64,000 nt of DNA from NCBI GenBank assembly GCA_004769085.1, contig DUDS01000015.1:1-64000 (forward strand), in the 5' to 3' direction. Source of the stretch: Candidatus Melainabacteria bacterium SSGW_16. GTDB taxonomy: Bacteria; Cyanobacteriota; Vampirovibrionia; 2-02-FULL-35-15. How positions within the stretch are numbered: position 1 is the first letter of the stretch; the number at the start of each line of letters is the position of its first letter. A program made the position numbers and the translations under genes. This document shows positions 43,535-52,919 of the stretch, in pieces. The notes beneath the pieces are model-generated. The model was not told where the DNA came from and searched no databases. It worked only from the letters and a program-made list of their open reading frames with translations.

Positions 43535-44654
43535 CTAACCTACACCCTCTAACTGCGATTGTTTTAAATACTCCTGTATAAAATCATCCAGATCTCCATC
43601 CAGAACCCTCTGTACATCACGGGTTTCATATTTAGTTCTGGCATCTTTTACCCTGCCTTCATCGAGGACATACGATCTTATTGCATTTCCAAAAGTAGCT
43701 GAAATTGTTTCACCTTTTATTTTTTGAAGCTTTGCTTCATGCTCTTCTTCCATTTTTGCAAAAAGTTTACTACGTAAAATTTCCATTGCTCTTTCTTTAT
43801 TTTGCAGCTGGCTGCGTTCTTGATCGCATCGAACTACAATACCACTTGGTATGTGTCTAACTCTTACTGCAGTTTCTACTTTGTTTACATTTTGACCGCC
43901 AGCTCCTCCTGATCTCATGGTACCTATTTCAAGTTCTTCAGGTTTTATTTCTACCTTCTTATCAAGCTCTGGAATTACAGGTGTAATTTCTAAGCCTCCA
44001 AAACTTGTTTGACGGCTATCTTTTCCAGCTTTATACGGAGACTTTCTAACTAATCTATGTACCCCTTTTTCAGATCTTAAATAACCAAATGCAAATGGAC
44101 CTGAGATTTTAAAAGTGGCACTTTTAATACCTGCCTGCTCTCCATCTGACTTTTCAAGCATTTCAAACTTATAGCCATGAAACATCTCTGCCCATCTCTG
44201 GTACATGCGAAGTAACATCTCTGCCCAGTCTTGTGCATCTGTCCCACCAGCACCTGCATTAATTGAAACTATTGCATCACAATTATCATATTCGCCGGAT
44301 AAAAGCTGTTCTGTTTTAGCTGTATTTAATTCTTTTTCAAGACCAACAATTTCATTTGATATTTCTTTTAAAATATTAATGTCATTTTCCCTCACAGCAA
44401 GTTCAAAAAGATCGTTTAAATCTGTAACTCGTTTAGATCTATTCAGATACTTCTCTTTTTTATCTTTTAAAAAACTAAATTCCGAACTTATTTTTCCTGC
44501 TTCTTTAGGATCATTCCAGACATCAGGTTTTGCCAGTTTCTCTTCAAGTATTTTTATATCAGACTCAAGTTTATTTAAATCAAAGCAACCCCCTTAAGGA
44601 TTGCCATAGATCATTTAAATTTCTAAGTTTTATTTGTAATTCAGAGGTATCCAT
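43535..44654 (-). CDS. prfB: Peptide chain release factor 2, made by programmed +1 frameshift
   Basis: Recognises UGA and UAA stops. The gene starts at ATG 44654 ([20 protein letters not shown]...), reads 24 codons to CTT at 44585-44583, meets in-frame TGA (44582-44580), and continues after a +1 shift as GAT from 44581 to the stop at 43535. The product has 372 residues, normal for RF2. Domain 1 is coiled coil. The codon-recognition motif is SPY (about 205-207) instead of SPF. The peptidyl-hydrolysis GGQ is at about 252-254 in [17 protein letters not shown]. The [12 protein letters not shown] stretch resembles cyanobacterial and plastid RF2. The 97-aa gene lies 19 bp upstream. Confidence 0.96.
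44580..44594 (-). promoter_or_regulatory. RF2 autoregulatory +1 frameshift site
   Basis: Minus strand reads AGG GGG TTG CTT TGA: an internal Shine-Dalgarno-like AGGGGG three bases before the slippery CTT, then the UGA stop followed by T. This is the same layout as in E. coli prfB (AGG GGG TAT CTT TGA). Low RF2 leads to more frameshifting and more RF2. Confidence 0.96.
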
Positions 44655-44673
44655 TTGCTAAAAATATATCACA

Positions 44674-44967
44674 TTAACTTTCCAATTGGCTTTCCGCCCA
44701 GTAAAGCAATTGTTCAAGGATTCCTCTGCTTACAATTTCTCTTTCTGTTGGTGAAAGTCTAGCTGCTCTTAGCTGTCTCAACCTGGGATCTGAAATCTGG
44801 ACTAATCTAGCTCTTTGAGGATTTGAAAAATCTGCATAACATCGGGCTTCTTGACTATGCAAATTGTGTTGTTCATTACCAGGTGGCAAAAATGGCCTAG
44901 GAAATTTTTGCCCAGAGATATTTGCTCTATTGTCTTCAGCAGATATATATCTAATTATGTTTGCCAT
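44674..44967 (-). CDS. Small hypothetical protein upstream of prfB (97 aa)
   Basis: A 97-residue soluble protein rich in Arg, Gln and Leu (RAANISGQKFPRPFLPPG-like middle; C-terminal helix LSPTEREIVSRGILEQLLYW). No family recognised. The start ATG 44967 has no good ribosome site. It would be cotranscribed with prfB. The 177 bp upstream, to the divergent methyltransferase, hold no recognised element. Confidence 0.55.
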   Translation of the reverse strand: MANIIRYISAEDNRANISGQKFPRPFLPPGNEQHNLHSQEARCYADFSNPQRARLVQISDPRLRQLRAARLSPTEREIVSRGILEQLLYWAESQLES

Positions 44968-45144
44968 TTATAGGAATAATTAATATCTGATCTGTAATTC
45001 ATATTCAATATAAAGCTAAGTAATATTAATAAAATTAAAGAAATTTAATTGGTTAACAAAATAAATAACTGGTTTCTTAAACAAATCAGCTACTTTACCT
45101 GATTATATTCTGAAAAATATTTCATTACTATTAATCCAACTATT

Positions 45145-46083
45145 ATGCCCTTAACACTTGAAAAACTAGACAGAATATCAACTGGCTACAGAGAAAAACT
45201 TGTAATTGAAAAAGATCGTATTAGATTACCCTCTCCAGCACCTGCCAGGACATCATCTCATTCACCAACAAGCCTATGGACTGTTCAATATCCTGCCCTA
45301 CAGAGAAACTATGACAACAGTACTCTTTTTGAACAGTTTGCAAAAACAAGGGGCTGGATATCACCATATTACATTGCCGCTTTAATTTCAAAAGGAGCTC
45401 TAAAAGAAAAGGATCTCGATATTCTTGATGTTGGCTGCCATCATGCAAATTTATTAACAGCCATGGAGGAAGTTAGCAGTAACAGACTTAAAATTAGAAA
45501 TTATACAGGGTTGGATTTCTCCGCCTCAGCAGTTACAACTGCCCAGTCCAGGTACCCATATCACCGTTTCATAACAGGTGATGCTTTAAACCCGAACAGT
45601 TATATCCATATTCCAGATTACAGTAAAAATGCAATCGTCTGTTCCGGGGTTTGTGATTATTTAACCCCTTCCAAAATAAAACAATTATTAGAGAATATCG
45701 AAGAAAAACTTTCCTGGGATGATGATTCAAGGATATACATGACATACCGAACAACAAGACCAAAATACAGCCTAGATAATGCACAGGAAAGAAAATTACC
45801 ACATGTTACAGGAAGAATATTTACAGAAAATGGAATAAAATTTTATGGTTTTCCTGATCCTCACATGAAAGATCTGATGCTATTTAACTATAATCCGGAT
45901 GATATTGAAAAAATAGCCGAAGAGTCTGGTTTAGAAATAGTAAAAGAAAACTCTCTTAGCTGTCCATCAGTAAATAATGTTCTGGGAAGTGATTATGATT
46001 ATATTTCCCTGAAAAGAAAAAAATCACCCTTACCTGAGTTTAAACCCTATTGGGATGTAAGGGCAAGAATATTAGCCAATTAA
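45145..46083 (+). CDS. Class I SAM-dependent methyltransferase
   Basis: A 312-residue protein with motif I DILDVGCHHANLLTAMEE (about 93-110), motif II YTGLDFSASAVTTAQ, and motif III ITGDALNPNSYIHI, then motif IV-like NAIVCSGVCDYL. The C-terminal part carries SYDYISLKRKK-like residues. The GxGxG loop is GCHHAN, an unusual but acceptable variant. Substrate unknown. Its 3' end overlaps the 3' end of mnmG on the other strand by 12 bp. Confidence 0.85.
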   Translation: MPLTLEKLDRISTGYREKLVIEKDRIRLPSPAPARTSSHSPTSLWTVQYPALQRNYDNSTLFEQFAKTRGWISPYYIAALISKGALKEKDLDILDVGCHHANLLTAMEEVSSNRLKIRNYTGLDFSASAVTTAQSRYPYHRFITGDALNPNSYIHIPDYSKNAIVCSGVCDYLTPSKIKQLLENIEEKLSWDDDSRIYMTYRTTRPKYSLDNAQERKLPHVTGRIFTENGIKFYGFPDPHMKDLMLFNYNPDDIEKIAEESGLEIVKENSLSCPSVNNVLGSDYDYISLKRKKSPLPEFKPYWDVRARILAN

Positions 46084-47964
46084 TACTTTTTCTGACTGCT
46101 TTTTATTTCTACTATTTAGAGAAGAAAGTAGTACCGCAATATCTGCAGGAGATACACCACCGATTCTTGAAGCCTGACCTATAGTAATGGGTCTTATTTT
46201 CGAAAGCTTTTCCCTGGCTTCATTTGACAGGTGTACAAACTGGTTAAAGTCAAGTCCAGCAGGGATTTTTATTTTTTCAAATTTATCCTGCTGAGAGATT
46301 TGCTGAAGCTGTCTGTTTATATAACCCTCATATTTAATTTCTGTTTCAATTTCAAATTCAGGAATATCGCTGATCACACAATTTGATAATTCTTTTATAC
46401 ATTCATAAGTAACCTCAGGTCTTTTTAAAAGTTCAAGCAAGGTAATTGGCTCCTCAATTTCCTGATTATATTTTTTTAAAATTTTATGTATCTCAGATGC
46501 AGGTTGTATCTTTGTTTTTTCTAATCTTGATTTTTCACTTTTAATTTTTTCCATTTTTTTATTGAAGTGTTCCCACCTGAAATCATCCACAAACCCGATT
46601 TCCCTGCCTAATGGTGTAAGTCTTTGATCTGCATTGTCCTGTCTGAGCAAAAGTCTGTATTCAGAGCGGGACGTAAGCATCCTATATGGTTCATTCATTT
46701 CCTTTGAAACCAGATCATCTACTAAAGTACCAATATAACTTGAGTTTCGTTCGAAGATTATAGGTTCAAGATCTCTCACATACTTTAAAGCATTAATTCC
46801 TGCTACTATTCCCTGAGCTGCAGCTTCTTCATACCCAGAGGTACCAAGCACTTGCCCTGCAATAAACAAACCATTAATCCCTTTAGACATAAGTGATCTG
46901 GTAAACTGTGTCCCCGGGAAATAGTCATATTCAACTGCATATGCAGGTCTTATAATAATTGCACTTTCAAGCCCAGGAAGCGATCTTACAATCTGCCACT
47001 GGATTTCTATTGGAAGGCTTGTTGAACAACCCTGTAGATAAATTTCATTTGTATGTCTGCCTTCTGGTTCAAGAAATAAATGATGAGATGGTTTGTCTTT
47101 AAAACGAACAACCTTATCCTCTATTGAGGGACAGTATCTTGGTCCCACACACTCAATAATCCCTGCATATATTGGTGATTTATCAAGGTTATTCAGAATA
47201 ACTTCATGTGTTTTTTCATTGGTCCGTGTCAGATGACATGGGTACTGTTGTCTTTGAGGTCTGTCAGGTAAAAATGAAAAGAATGATGGTTTATCATCCC
47301 CATAATGTTTTTCAAGAATTGAAAAGTTTATTGTTCTTCCATCAAGCCTCGGCGGAGTACCGGTTTTTAGTCTTTTTGTTTCAAAGCCATAAGATACAAG
47401 TGAATCTGTCAGCCCAAATGATGCAAACTCTCCTGCTCTTCCTGCAGTACTCGATTTCAAGCCTACATGTACTTTCCCTGCTAAAAATGTGCCGGTTGTG
47501 ATAATAACCGCCTTTGAATGTATGATTTCTCCCAGGTGTGTCTCAATTCCTGTAACCCTTGGTATTTGTGAAGATTCATCAACAATAAGCCTGGTAACCA
47601 TACACTGGTATATATCAAGATTGGGTATATTTTCAAGGTGGCTTTTAACCCACATTGAATACTCTTTTTTGTCAGACTGAGCTCTTAGCGATCTTACAGC
47701 AGGGCCCTTGCTGCTATTTAAGGTTTTTAACTGAAGATAAGTAGCATCTGCTGCAACACCCATAAGTCCGCCAAGAGCATCTATTTCTTTGACAAGATGA
47801 GATTTTGCAGGACCACCAACTGCAGGATTACAGGGCATGTATGCAATGGTGTCTAAATTTAAGGCTAAAAGTAAAGTCTTTGCACCAAGTTTACTGGAGG
47901 CATGTGCAGCTTCACAGCCTGCATGTCCTGCACCAACAACTACAACATCGTAAAATCTTTCCAT
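46072..47964 (-). CDS. mnmG: tRNA uridine-34 carboxymethylaminomethyl modification enzyme MnmG (GidA)
   Basis: FAD-dependent partner of MnmE, modifying U34 of several tRNAs. The protein starts MERFYDVVVVGAGHAGCEAAHASSKLG with the FAD GxGxxG motif, then MPCNPAVGGPAKSHLVKEIDALGG, RAQSDKKEY, PPRLDGRTIN, the MnmG signature YCPSIEDKVVRFKDK, GQVLGTSGYEEAAAQG and the C-terminal helical domain (PPRIGGVSPADIAVLL-like GQASRIGGVSPADIAVLL). 630 residues, full length. ATG 47964 is more likely than TTG 47970. mnmE is not in the window. Confidence 0.96.
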   Translation of the reverse strand: MERFYDVVVVGAGHAGCEAAHASSKLGAKTLLLALNLDTIAYMPCNPAVGGPAKSHLVKEIDALGGLMGVAADATYLQLKTLNSSKGPAVRSLRAQSDKKEYSMWVKSHLENIPNLDIYQCMVTRLIVDESSQIPRVTGIETHLGEIIHSKAVIITTGTFLAGKVHVGLKSSTAGRAGEFASFGLTDSLVSYGFETKRLKTGTPPRLDGRTINFSILEKHYGDDKPSFFSFLPDRPQRQQYPCHLTRTNEKTHEVILNNLDKSPIYAGIIECVGPRYCPSIEDKVVRFKDKPSHHLFLEPEGRHTNEIYLQGCSTSLPIEIQWQIVRSLPGLESAIIIRPAYAVEYDYFPGTQFTRSLMSKGINGLFIAGQVLGTSGYEEAAAQGIVAGINALKYVRDLEPIIFERNSSYIGTLVDDLVSKEMNEPYRMLTSRSEYRLLLRQDNADQRLTPLGREIGFVDDFRWEHFNKKMEKIKSEKSRLEKTKIQPASEIHKILKKYNQEIEEPITLLELLKRPEVTYECIKELSNCVISDIPEFEIETEIKYEGYINRQLQQISQQDKFEKIKIPAGLDFNQFVHLSNEAREKLSKIRPITIGQASRIGGVSPADIAVLLSSLNSRNKKQSEKVLIG

Positions 47965-48020
47965 GATCAACCAGTTTCTCCAAAAGAATATAAAATTATT
48001 TTACGGCATAAGGCAACTAA

Positions 48021-49673
48021 ATGGATAAAAAGACTCAACAAACTGAGAAAAAAAGCCCTAAAGATGGAAAAATTAATTCATCTGACAATATAAACATTGT
48101 AAAAAGAAATGGAAAGACAGATAACAAGAGGAATTTAATCCCTAGTATAAAACCTACAAATGTTGAAGGACATTATCCTCGTTTTCTAGTACATGGCGCA
48201 GTAAATCTTCTGGAAGAAGATATTCGAGAACTAAGTGTTATCCTTGAAAGTTTTCTCCCTCACCTGGATAAAATTGGTATTCAGATTTTAAAAACAAGTC
48301 CATTAATAAAGGAAACAATAACCGGGACTGAAATCTTCAGAAGGCTGAAAGGAATAAGTCAGGTAGAGCTGATGCCATTTGCATTTAAGCAGGTTCCATG
48401 GTTTACAAGATATACACACTCATGTCTCACTTATGTATTTGGCGAACATATAATTAATAAACTCCGACCAAAACTTAAATTCAACAATACTCAACTTGAA
48501 GCTGCAAAACTTTGTTTTTTAATTCATGACCTGGGACATGGACCATTCAGTCACCTTACTGAAAGAGCATTTAAAAAACCAAGGGGACGCGGAGGAAAAA
48601 TTCCAAAGGAATACGATCATGAATACTGGACAAAAATACTTTTAAATGAACTGAGAGAACAATTATTTGATACAAATAACAACCCTTACATAAACAAGGT
48701 ATTAAGTAAAGAGGAGAAACTAAACCTCGATATATTTTCAAGTGCAACAGAAATTATATCTAAAGAAAAGAAAAATATACTTTCACAGCTTCTTTCAAGT
48801 CAGATTGATTTAGACAGACTGTCAAACTACCTTGGTGACAGGATTGTAGTAAATGCTGTTCTGGATGAGAAGGATATTCAAAACGAAGACATGCTTAAAC
48901 ACCTTAGTTCAATAAATGAAGTTGTAGAAAATATAAAGAGAATTATGAATAATTTTATAGTATTTGAGAAAGACGAAAACGATAACAAATGCGAACCATT
49001 CATTGCAGTTCATGAAGATGCTGTAAACCCACTAATCAGATATCTTTTAGACAGACACATAATAAGATATTATCTCCTGAAGCATTCCAGACGGGAAGCA
49101 GCAAACAATCTTCTTGAAAAAATACTTCTTAGGTCACAGTATCTGGTAAGAAATAACGAAATAGCTTCACTTGGTAAAACAGATTTGCTCGTACAGACCT
49201 GGCTATTCGGAAATCATACTGAAGCAGAGTTTGTAGGAATGAATGATCAGATGGTTTTTAATCAGATCCGAAAATGGAGTAAATTTACAAATGACACAAT
49301 CTTAAGGGATCTGACTTTAAGATTTACAGCACATAATTTCTTCTGCAGCTACACCTGTGAAAAAGATGGCAAACCATCTCCACCAGATACCAAACTCATA
49401 GAAAAAATAAAAAGTAAGGTTAACGACCAGATTAATCTTGATATTTCACTATATCCTCAGGAATTAATAACCCAGTACTATTTCACATATGATGAAACCA
49501 CATCAAAGCCTTATCATACTGATAAAGATGAGGCCTTTATTTATACTTCTGATAAAAAAATTAAAAAACTATCGAACTATATAAATGAAACAAAAAATGA
49601 ATATGGAAAATTGCTTTTAAATTCAGAATTTGAGAGGTATTTGCTTATAATGCCACCAGAAGTAGAATTATAG
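48021..49673 (+). CDS. HD superfamily phosphohydrolase (dGTPase-like)
   Basis: A 550-residue protein. After a polar N-terminal 45 residues comes the YdhJ/dNTPase pattern: EIFRRLKGISQVELMPFAFKQVPWFTRYTHSCLTYVFGEHI, then the HD pair LCFLIHDLGHGPFSHLTERAF, and SSQIDLDRLSNYLGDR with the distal metal-binding Asp. Members hydrolyse dNTPs or related nucleotides. AAGG sits about 8 nt before ATG 48021. Divergent from mnmG by 56 bp. The substrate is unknown. Confidence 0.88.
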   Translation: MDKKTQQTEKKSPKDGKINSSDNINIVKRNGKTDNKRNLIPSIKPTNVEGHYPRFLVHGAVNLLEEDIRELSVILESFLPHLDKIGIQILKTSPLIKETITGTEIFRRLKGISQVELMPFAFKQVPWFTRYTHSCLTYVFGEHIINKLRPKLKFNNTQLEAAKLCFLIHDLGHGPFSHLTERAFKKPRGRGGKIPKEYDHEYWTKILLNELREQLFDTNNNPYINKVLSKEEKLNLDIFSSATEIISKEKKNILSQLLSSQIDLDRLSNYLGDRIVVNAVLDEKDIQNEDMLKHLSSINEVVENIKRIMNNFIVFEKDENDNKCEPFIAVHEDAVNPLIRYLLDRHIIRYYLLKHSRREAANNLLEKILLRSQYLVRNNEIASLGKTDLLVQTWLFGNHTEAEFVGMNDQMVFNQIRKWSKFTNDTILRDLTLRFTAHNFFCSYTCEKDGKPSPPDTKLIEKIKSKVNDQINLDISLYPQELITQYYFTYDETTSKPYHTDKDEAFIYTSDKKIKKLSNYINETKNEYGKLLLNSEFERYLLIMPPEVEL

Positions 49674-49734
49674 GTTTTATTCTTGAGTATTGACAATTCC
49701 TGTGATTAATGTAAAATATTACTTACATTCAAAA

Positions 49735-50175
49735 ATGACAAGAATTAATACTGAACATCCATCTGTCAGCTATCCTGCTTTATTCCCCACTATCGGAACT
49801 ACAATGGGTTATTCATCAGCAGGACATGCACTTTCGCTTGCAGAATCAAAAGGAATAGGAATTAAAGGTACAGGCATTGAGAGGGTTTTAAGCATGTTCG
49901 ATGCTAACAAGTCCTTAGAGTTTTCAAACGGTGATGGAAGAGTTAGAAAAGTTAAATCACTTGGTTTTGTTATGCTTGGTAACAGAGGTGAAGAAACTTT
50001 ATATCTTGGGATTTCATCTGGCGGAAGTAAGATAGATGACGAAATTCCTATTGCAACACAAAGATCAAACAGAACAATTACTCTCTTAGAAAATGGCAGT
50101 TCAATTGAAATAACTGATCAAAACGGGCATGGACCCGTCCACTACACTATACAGTCAGAAAAAGTTAGTACCTAA
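49735..50175 (+). CDS. Hypothetical protein (146 aa)
   Basis: No family recognised. The protein is beta-rich and soluble (SLGFVMLGNRGEETLYLGISSGG, RTITLLENGSSIEITDQNG). The frame begins with TTG 49690, but ATG 49735 gives a cleaner N-terminus (MTRINTEHPSV). No Shine-Dalgarno before either. It follows the HD gene by 61 bp and overlaps the 3' end of cysE by 4 bp. Confidence 0.6.
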   Translation: MTRINTEHPSVSYPALFPTIGTTMGYSSAGHALSLAESKGIGIKGTGIERVLSMFDANKSLEFSNGDGRVRKVKSLGFVMLGNRGEETLYLGISSGGSKIDDEIPIATQRSNRTITLLENGSSIEITDQNGHGPVHYTIQSEKVST

Positions 50176-50945
50176 ATTCCAAGCCCATGCATATAATCAT
50201 CAATATTTTCAATAGTATCTTTTTTAGACTGTGCCCCATTATCATCCAGGAATTTCGGCAAAGGATATTTATCTAGCACCTTCTCAACCTCTTTTGAATT
50301 TGTTTCCTTAGAAAGGATTTTAATTGCTTCTTCAAGTTCTTTTATTTTAGTAACCAGGCATCTTATAGCATCTGCTTCCGGATCCGGCAAAAGATTATGA
50401 TTTAAAGGATCTCTTTCATGTACTTTTCTTCCCTGATGGATGACAATTCTTGCTGGTATGCCTACAACAGTTGAATTTGGAGGTACATCTTTAATGACAA
50501 CAGAATTAGCACCAATCTGACTACCATCTCCTATTTTTACATTCCCAAGGATTTTAGCCCCACACCCGACAACAATATTATCACCGAGTGTCGGATGTCG
50601 TTTTACTTTTTTTGTACTTGTACCTCCTAAAGTAACACCCTGATAAATGACCACATCATTTCCAATTTCAGAAGTTTCTCCTATTACAACTCCTTTACCG
50701 TGATCTATAAAAACTCTTTTGCCAAATTTTGCACCAGGATGAATTTCAATTCCTGTAACCCAGCGCGATATATGTGAGATGAGTCTGGGAATTATAGGAA
50801 TTTTTATTTTGTATAAAAAATTGGCGATTCCGTGAAATATCATTGCATGCAGTCCTGGATAGCAAATTAAAACTTCAAGCCAGGAACCTGCTGCAGGATC
50901 CTTTTTCTGTATGTTTCTTATTTCATTAAAAAGCCAGGTTAACAT
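50172..50945 (-). CDS. cysE: Serine O-acetyltransferase
   Basis: Makes O-acetylserine from serine and acetyl-CoA, the acceptor for sulfide in cysteine synthesis. The 257-residue protein has an N-terminal helical part (about 1-50), then the left-handed beta-helix: RWVTGIEIHPGAKFGKRVFIDHGKGVVIGE, IYQGVTLGGTSTKKVKRHPTLGDNIVVGCGAKILG and SVVIKDVPPNSTVVGIPARI. Catalytic-type His residues in IHPGA and DHGKG are present. Starts 6 bp after cysK, with which it forms a two-gene operon. Confidence 0.96.
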   Translation of the reverse strand: MLTWLFNEIRNIQKKDPAAGSWLEVLICYPGLHAMIFHGIANFLYKIKIPIIPRLISHISRWVTGIEIHPGAKFGKRVFIDHGKGVVIGETSEIGNDVVIYQGVTLGGTSTKKVKRHPTLGDNIVVGCGAKILGNVKIGDGSQIGANSVVIKDVPPNSTVVGIPARIVIHQGRKVHERDPLNHNLLPDPEADAIRCLVTKIKELEEAIKILSKETNSKEVEKVLDKYPLPKFLDDNGAQSKKDTIENIDDYMHGLGI

Positions 50946-50951
50946 TTGTTT

Positions 50952-51923
50952 CTAAACTGACGCCTTTGCAAACTGTTGTTCAAATAAATCAGCAAACAGT
51001 ATAGTTGATAGGTACCTTTCTCCTGTACTTGGCAAGATAGTAACAATTAGTTTCCCTTTATTTTCAGGTCTTTTACCAACTTCAAGAGCTGCATATACAG
51101 CAGCACCAGAACTTATCCCGCAAAGAATACCTTCCTGCTTTGCAAGTTTTCTTCCATACTCAACAGCTTGCTCACTTGAAACATGAAATATTTCATCCAC
51201 AACAGATTTATCCAGAATATCAGGTACAAAACCAGCACCAATCCCCTGAATTTTATGAGGTCCAGGCTGTCCACCTGTTAAAACAGGTGATTCCGTTGGT
51301 TCTATAGCAATAAGCTTTAATGAGGACTTTCTGGGTTTTAAAACCTGTCCACAGCCTGTTATAGTACCACCGGTTCCTATACCACTAATAATAATATCAA
51401 CTTTCCCATCGGTATCTTTCCATATTTCTTCTGCTGTTGTTTGTTTGTGAATTAAAGGATTGGCTGGATTTTTAAACTGCTGAAGCATAAATGCATTAGG
51501 GGTTTCCTTTACAATTTCTTCTGCCTTTATAACTGCCCCTTTCATGCCAAGAGCACCTGGTGTTAAAACAAGCTCTGCGCCAAATACTTTTAAAAGAGCC
51601 CTTCTTTCCATACTCATTGTGTCAGGCATTGTAAGAATCAGCTTATAACCTCTTGCTGCAGCAACAAATGCAAGTGCAATCCCGGTGTTACCACTAGTTG
51701 GCTCAATTAAAACCGTCTGACCTGGTTTTATTTTTCCTTCTTTTTCTGCTTCACGGATCATACTTACACCTATTCTGTCTTTTACAGAACCAAGCGGGTT
51801 CTGACTTTCAAGCTTGCATGCAATAACGGTAGAAGGATCAAGACCATGTTGTTTATTTAATTTATTTAATCTGACTAACGGTGTACTTCCTATTAGTTCA
51901 GTAATGTCATTAGCAATTTTCAT
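50952..51923 (-). CDS. cysK: Cysteine synthase A (O-acetylserine sulfhydrylase)
   Basis: PLP enzyme joining O-acetylserine and sulfide to cysteine. The 323-residue protein has [29 protein letters not shown] (PLP Lys), [34 protein letters not shown] and [25 protein letters not shown] precedes ATG 51923, a clear ribosome site. The leader contains a 32-nt hairpin also present upstream of the histidine-phosphatase gene. Operon with cysE. Confidence 0.96.
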   Translation of the reverse strand: MKIANDITELIGSTPLVRLNKLNKQHGLDPSTVIACKLESQNPLGSVKDRIGVSMIREAEKEGKIKPGQTVLIEPTSGNTGIALAFVAAARGYKLILTMPDTMSMERRALLKVFGAELVLTPGALGMKGAVIKAEEIVKETPNAFMLQQFKNPANPLIHKQTTAEEIWKDTDGKVDIIISGIGTGGTITGCGQVLKPRKSSLKLIAIEPTESPVLTGGQPGPHKIQGIGAGFVPDILDKSVVDEIFHVSSEQAVEYGRKLAKQEGILCGISSGAAVYAALEVGKRPENKGKLIVTILPSTGERYLSTILFADLFEQQFAKASV

Positions 51924-51945
51924 AATTTATCTCCGTTTCTTATAC

Positions 51946-51996
51946 AGCCTGCTCGCTCATAATGAGACTCGCAGGCTTTGCAGAGTGCTTATAATA
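51946..51996 (-). promoter_or_regulatory. Structured leader element upstream of cysK (copy A)
   Basis: On the minus strand: -10-like TATTAT (51996-51991), then CACTCTGCAA, then hairpin 51977-51946 made of AGCCTGC, GAGTCTCATTATGAGCGA, GCAGGCT. The 7-bp outer stem is perfect; CTC/GAG can pair inside. The hairpin lies 22 bp before the cysK start. No -35 hexamer is apparent. Copy B (54535-54587) has the same interior and flanks but a different, also perfect, outer stem. Confidence 0.7.
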
Positions 51997-52018
51997 GAAT
52001 TATACCCCACTTAACGGT

Positions 52019-52588
52019 TTAGTTTTTAAACAACTGCTGGAGCTTTTTAAACTCTTCACTCCCAGCCTCATAAGCCATTTCAAATAAAACTGTTTCGACA
52101 GAACTAATTACTCCTCCAGCACTTTTAATTTTCTCAACAGCAACAGGTTTGTTATGAGCCAATCTGGAGGTAACAGCATCAGTAACAAGATGTATTTGAA
52201 AACCATTATGAATAAGATCTAGCGATGTCTGAAGAACACAAACGTGGGCTTCTATTCCACATACTGCAATTTGTTTTATGTCTTTTGATTTAAGGTCACT
52301 AACAAATTTAGATTCTCCGCAACAGCTCATTGCCTTTTTTGAAAAGAACTGGACACCCGGGAGCATATCTTTTAGTTCTTTTATGGTTGGTCCAAGCTTT
52401 TCAGGAACCTGCTCTGAAACATAAATTGGCACATTGTAAATTTTTGAACCAGAAAGCAAAAGTTTTATGTTTTTTACAGTTTGTTCATTATCCCGAAGAA
52501 CAGGCACGAACCTCTCCTGATAATCAACAAGCAAAACAGCAGAATTGTATCTTGAAAAAAGATTAGGATGTCTTTTATTACCACTCAT
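52019..52588 (-). CDS. Isochorismatase-family cysteine hydrolase
   Basis: A 189-residue hydrolase of the nicotinamidase/isochorismatase fold. Catalytic triad candidates are Asp in LLVDYQERFV, Lys in FFSKKAMSCCGE and Cys in CGIEAHVCVLQTSLDL (with the cis-peptide before Val). The tail ITDAV-like LVTDAVTSRLAHNK is usual. The short length and YQERFVPVL start fit the YcaC-like or general isochorismatase group rather than PncA, as the nicotinamidase metal-binding DxHxxxH motif is absent. Overlaps the 113-aa gene by 11 bp, so it is in the gatA operon. Confidence 0.9.
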   Translation of the reverse strand: MSGNKRHPNLFSRYNSAVLLVDYQERFVPVLRDNEQTVKNIKLLLSGSKIYNVPIYVSEQVPEKLGPTIKELKDMLPGVQFFSKKAMSCCGESKFVSDLKSKDIKQIAVCGIEAHVCVLQTSLDLIHNGFQIHLVTDAVTSRLAHNKPVAVEKIKSAGGVISSVETVLFEMAYEAGSEEFKKLQQLFKN

Positions 52589-52919
52589 AACTTTGATCTT
52601 CTTCTTTCTTCTTTTGGGTTTGTTCTTTTAGCAACTTTAACTGATTTTCACCAATTTCTTTTTTTATATTTCCTTTTGTTATTAAATCCTGCCTGTTACG
52701 TTTTTCACCTTTTTTTATAAGTTCTTTACCCTCTGTAATGAGCTTATGTGCTTCCTCCTGTCTTTTTCGAAGCATTTTGTCAGTCTTATCCAGAACCTGG
52801 ATCTCATCATTCTTTCTCATCTGGTTTGCCTGATTTTGAGTTCCAAGTTGAGCATTTACTGAAAGTAAAAATCCAGAAATAAAAATTAAAATAAAAATTC
52901 TAAAAAGAGATTTCTTCAT
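52578..52919 (-). CDS. Secreted coiled-coil protein (113 aa)
   Basis: Signal peptide MKKSLFRIFILIFISGFLLS with cleavage near VNAQ, then a highly charged helical region (EEAHKLITEGKELIKKGEKR, LLKEQTQKKKEED), probably a periplasmic coiled coil. The ATG overlaps the gatA stop (TAATG), implying translational coupling. Function unknown. Confidence 0.75.
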   Translation of the reverse strand: MKKSLFRIFILIFISGFLLSVNAQLGTQNQANQMRKNDEIQVLDKTDKMLRKRQEEAHKLITEGKELIKKGEKRNRQDLITKGNIKKEIGENQLKLLKEQTQKKKEEDQSYEW

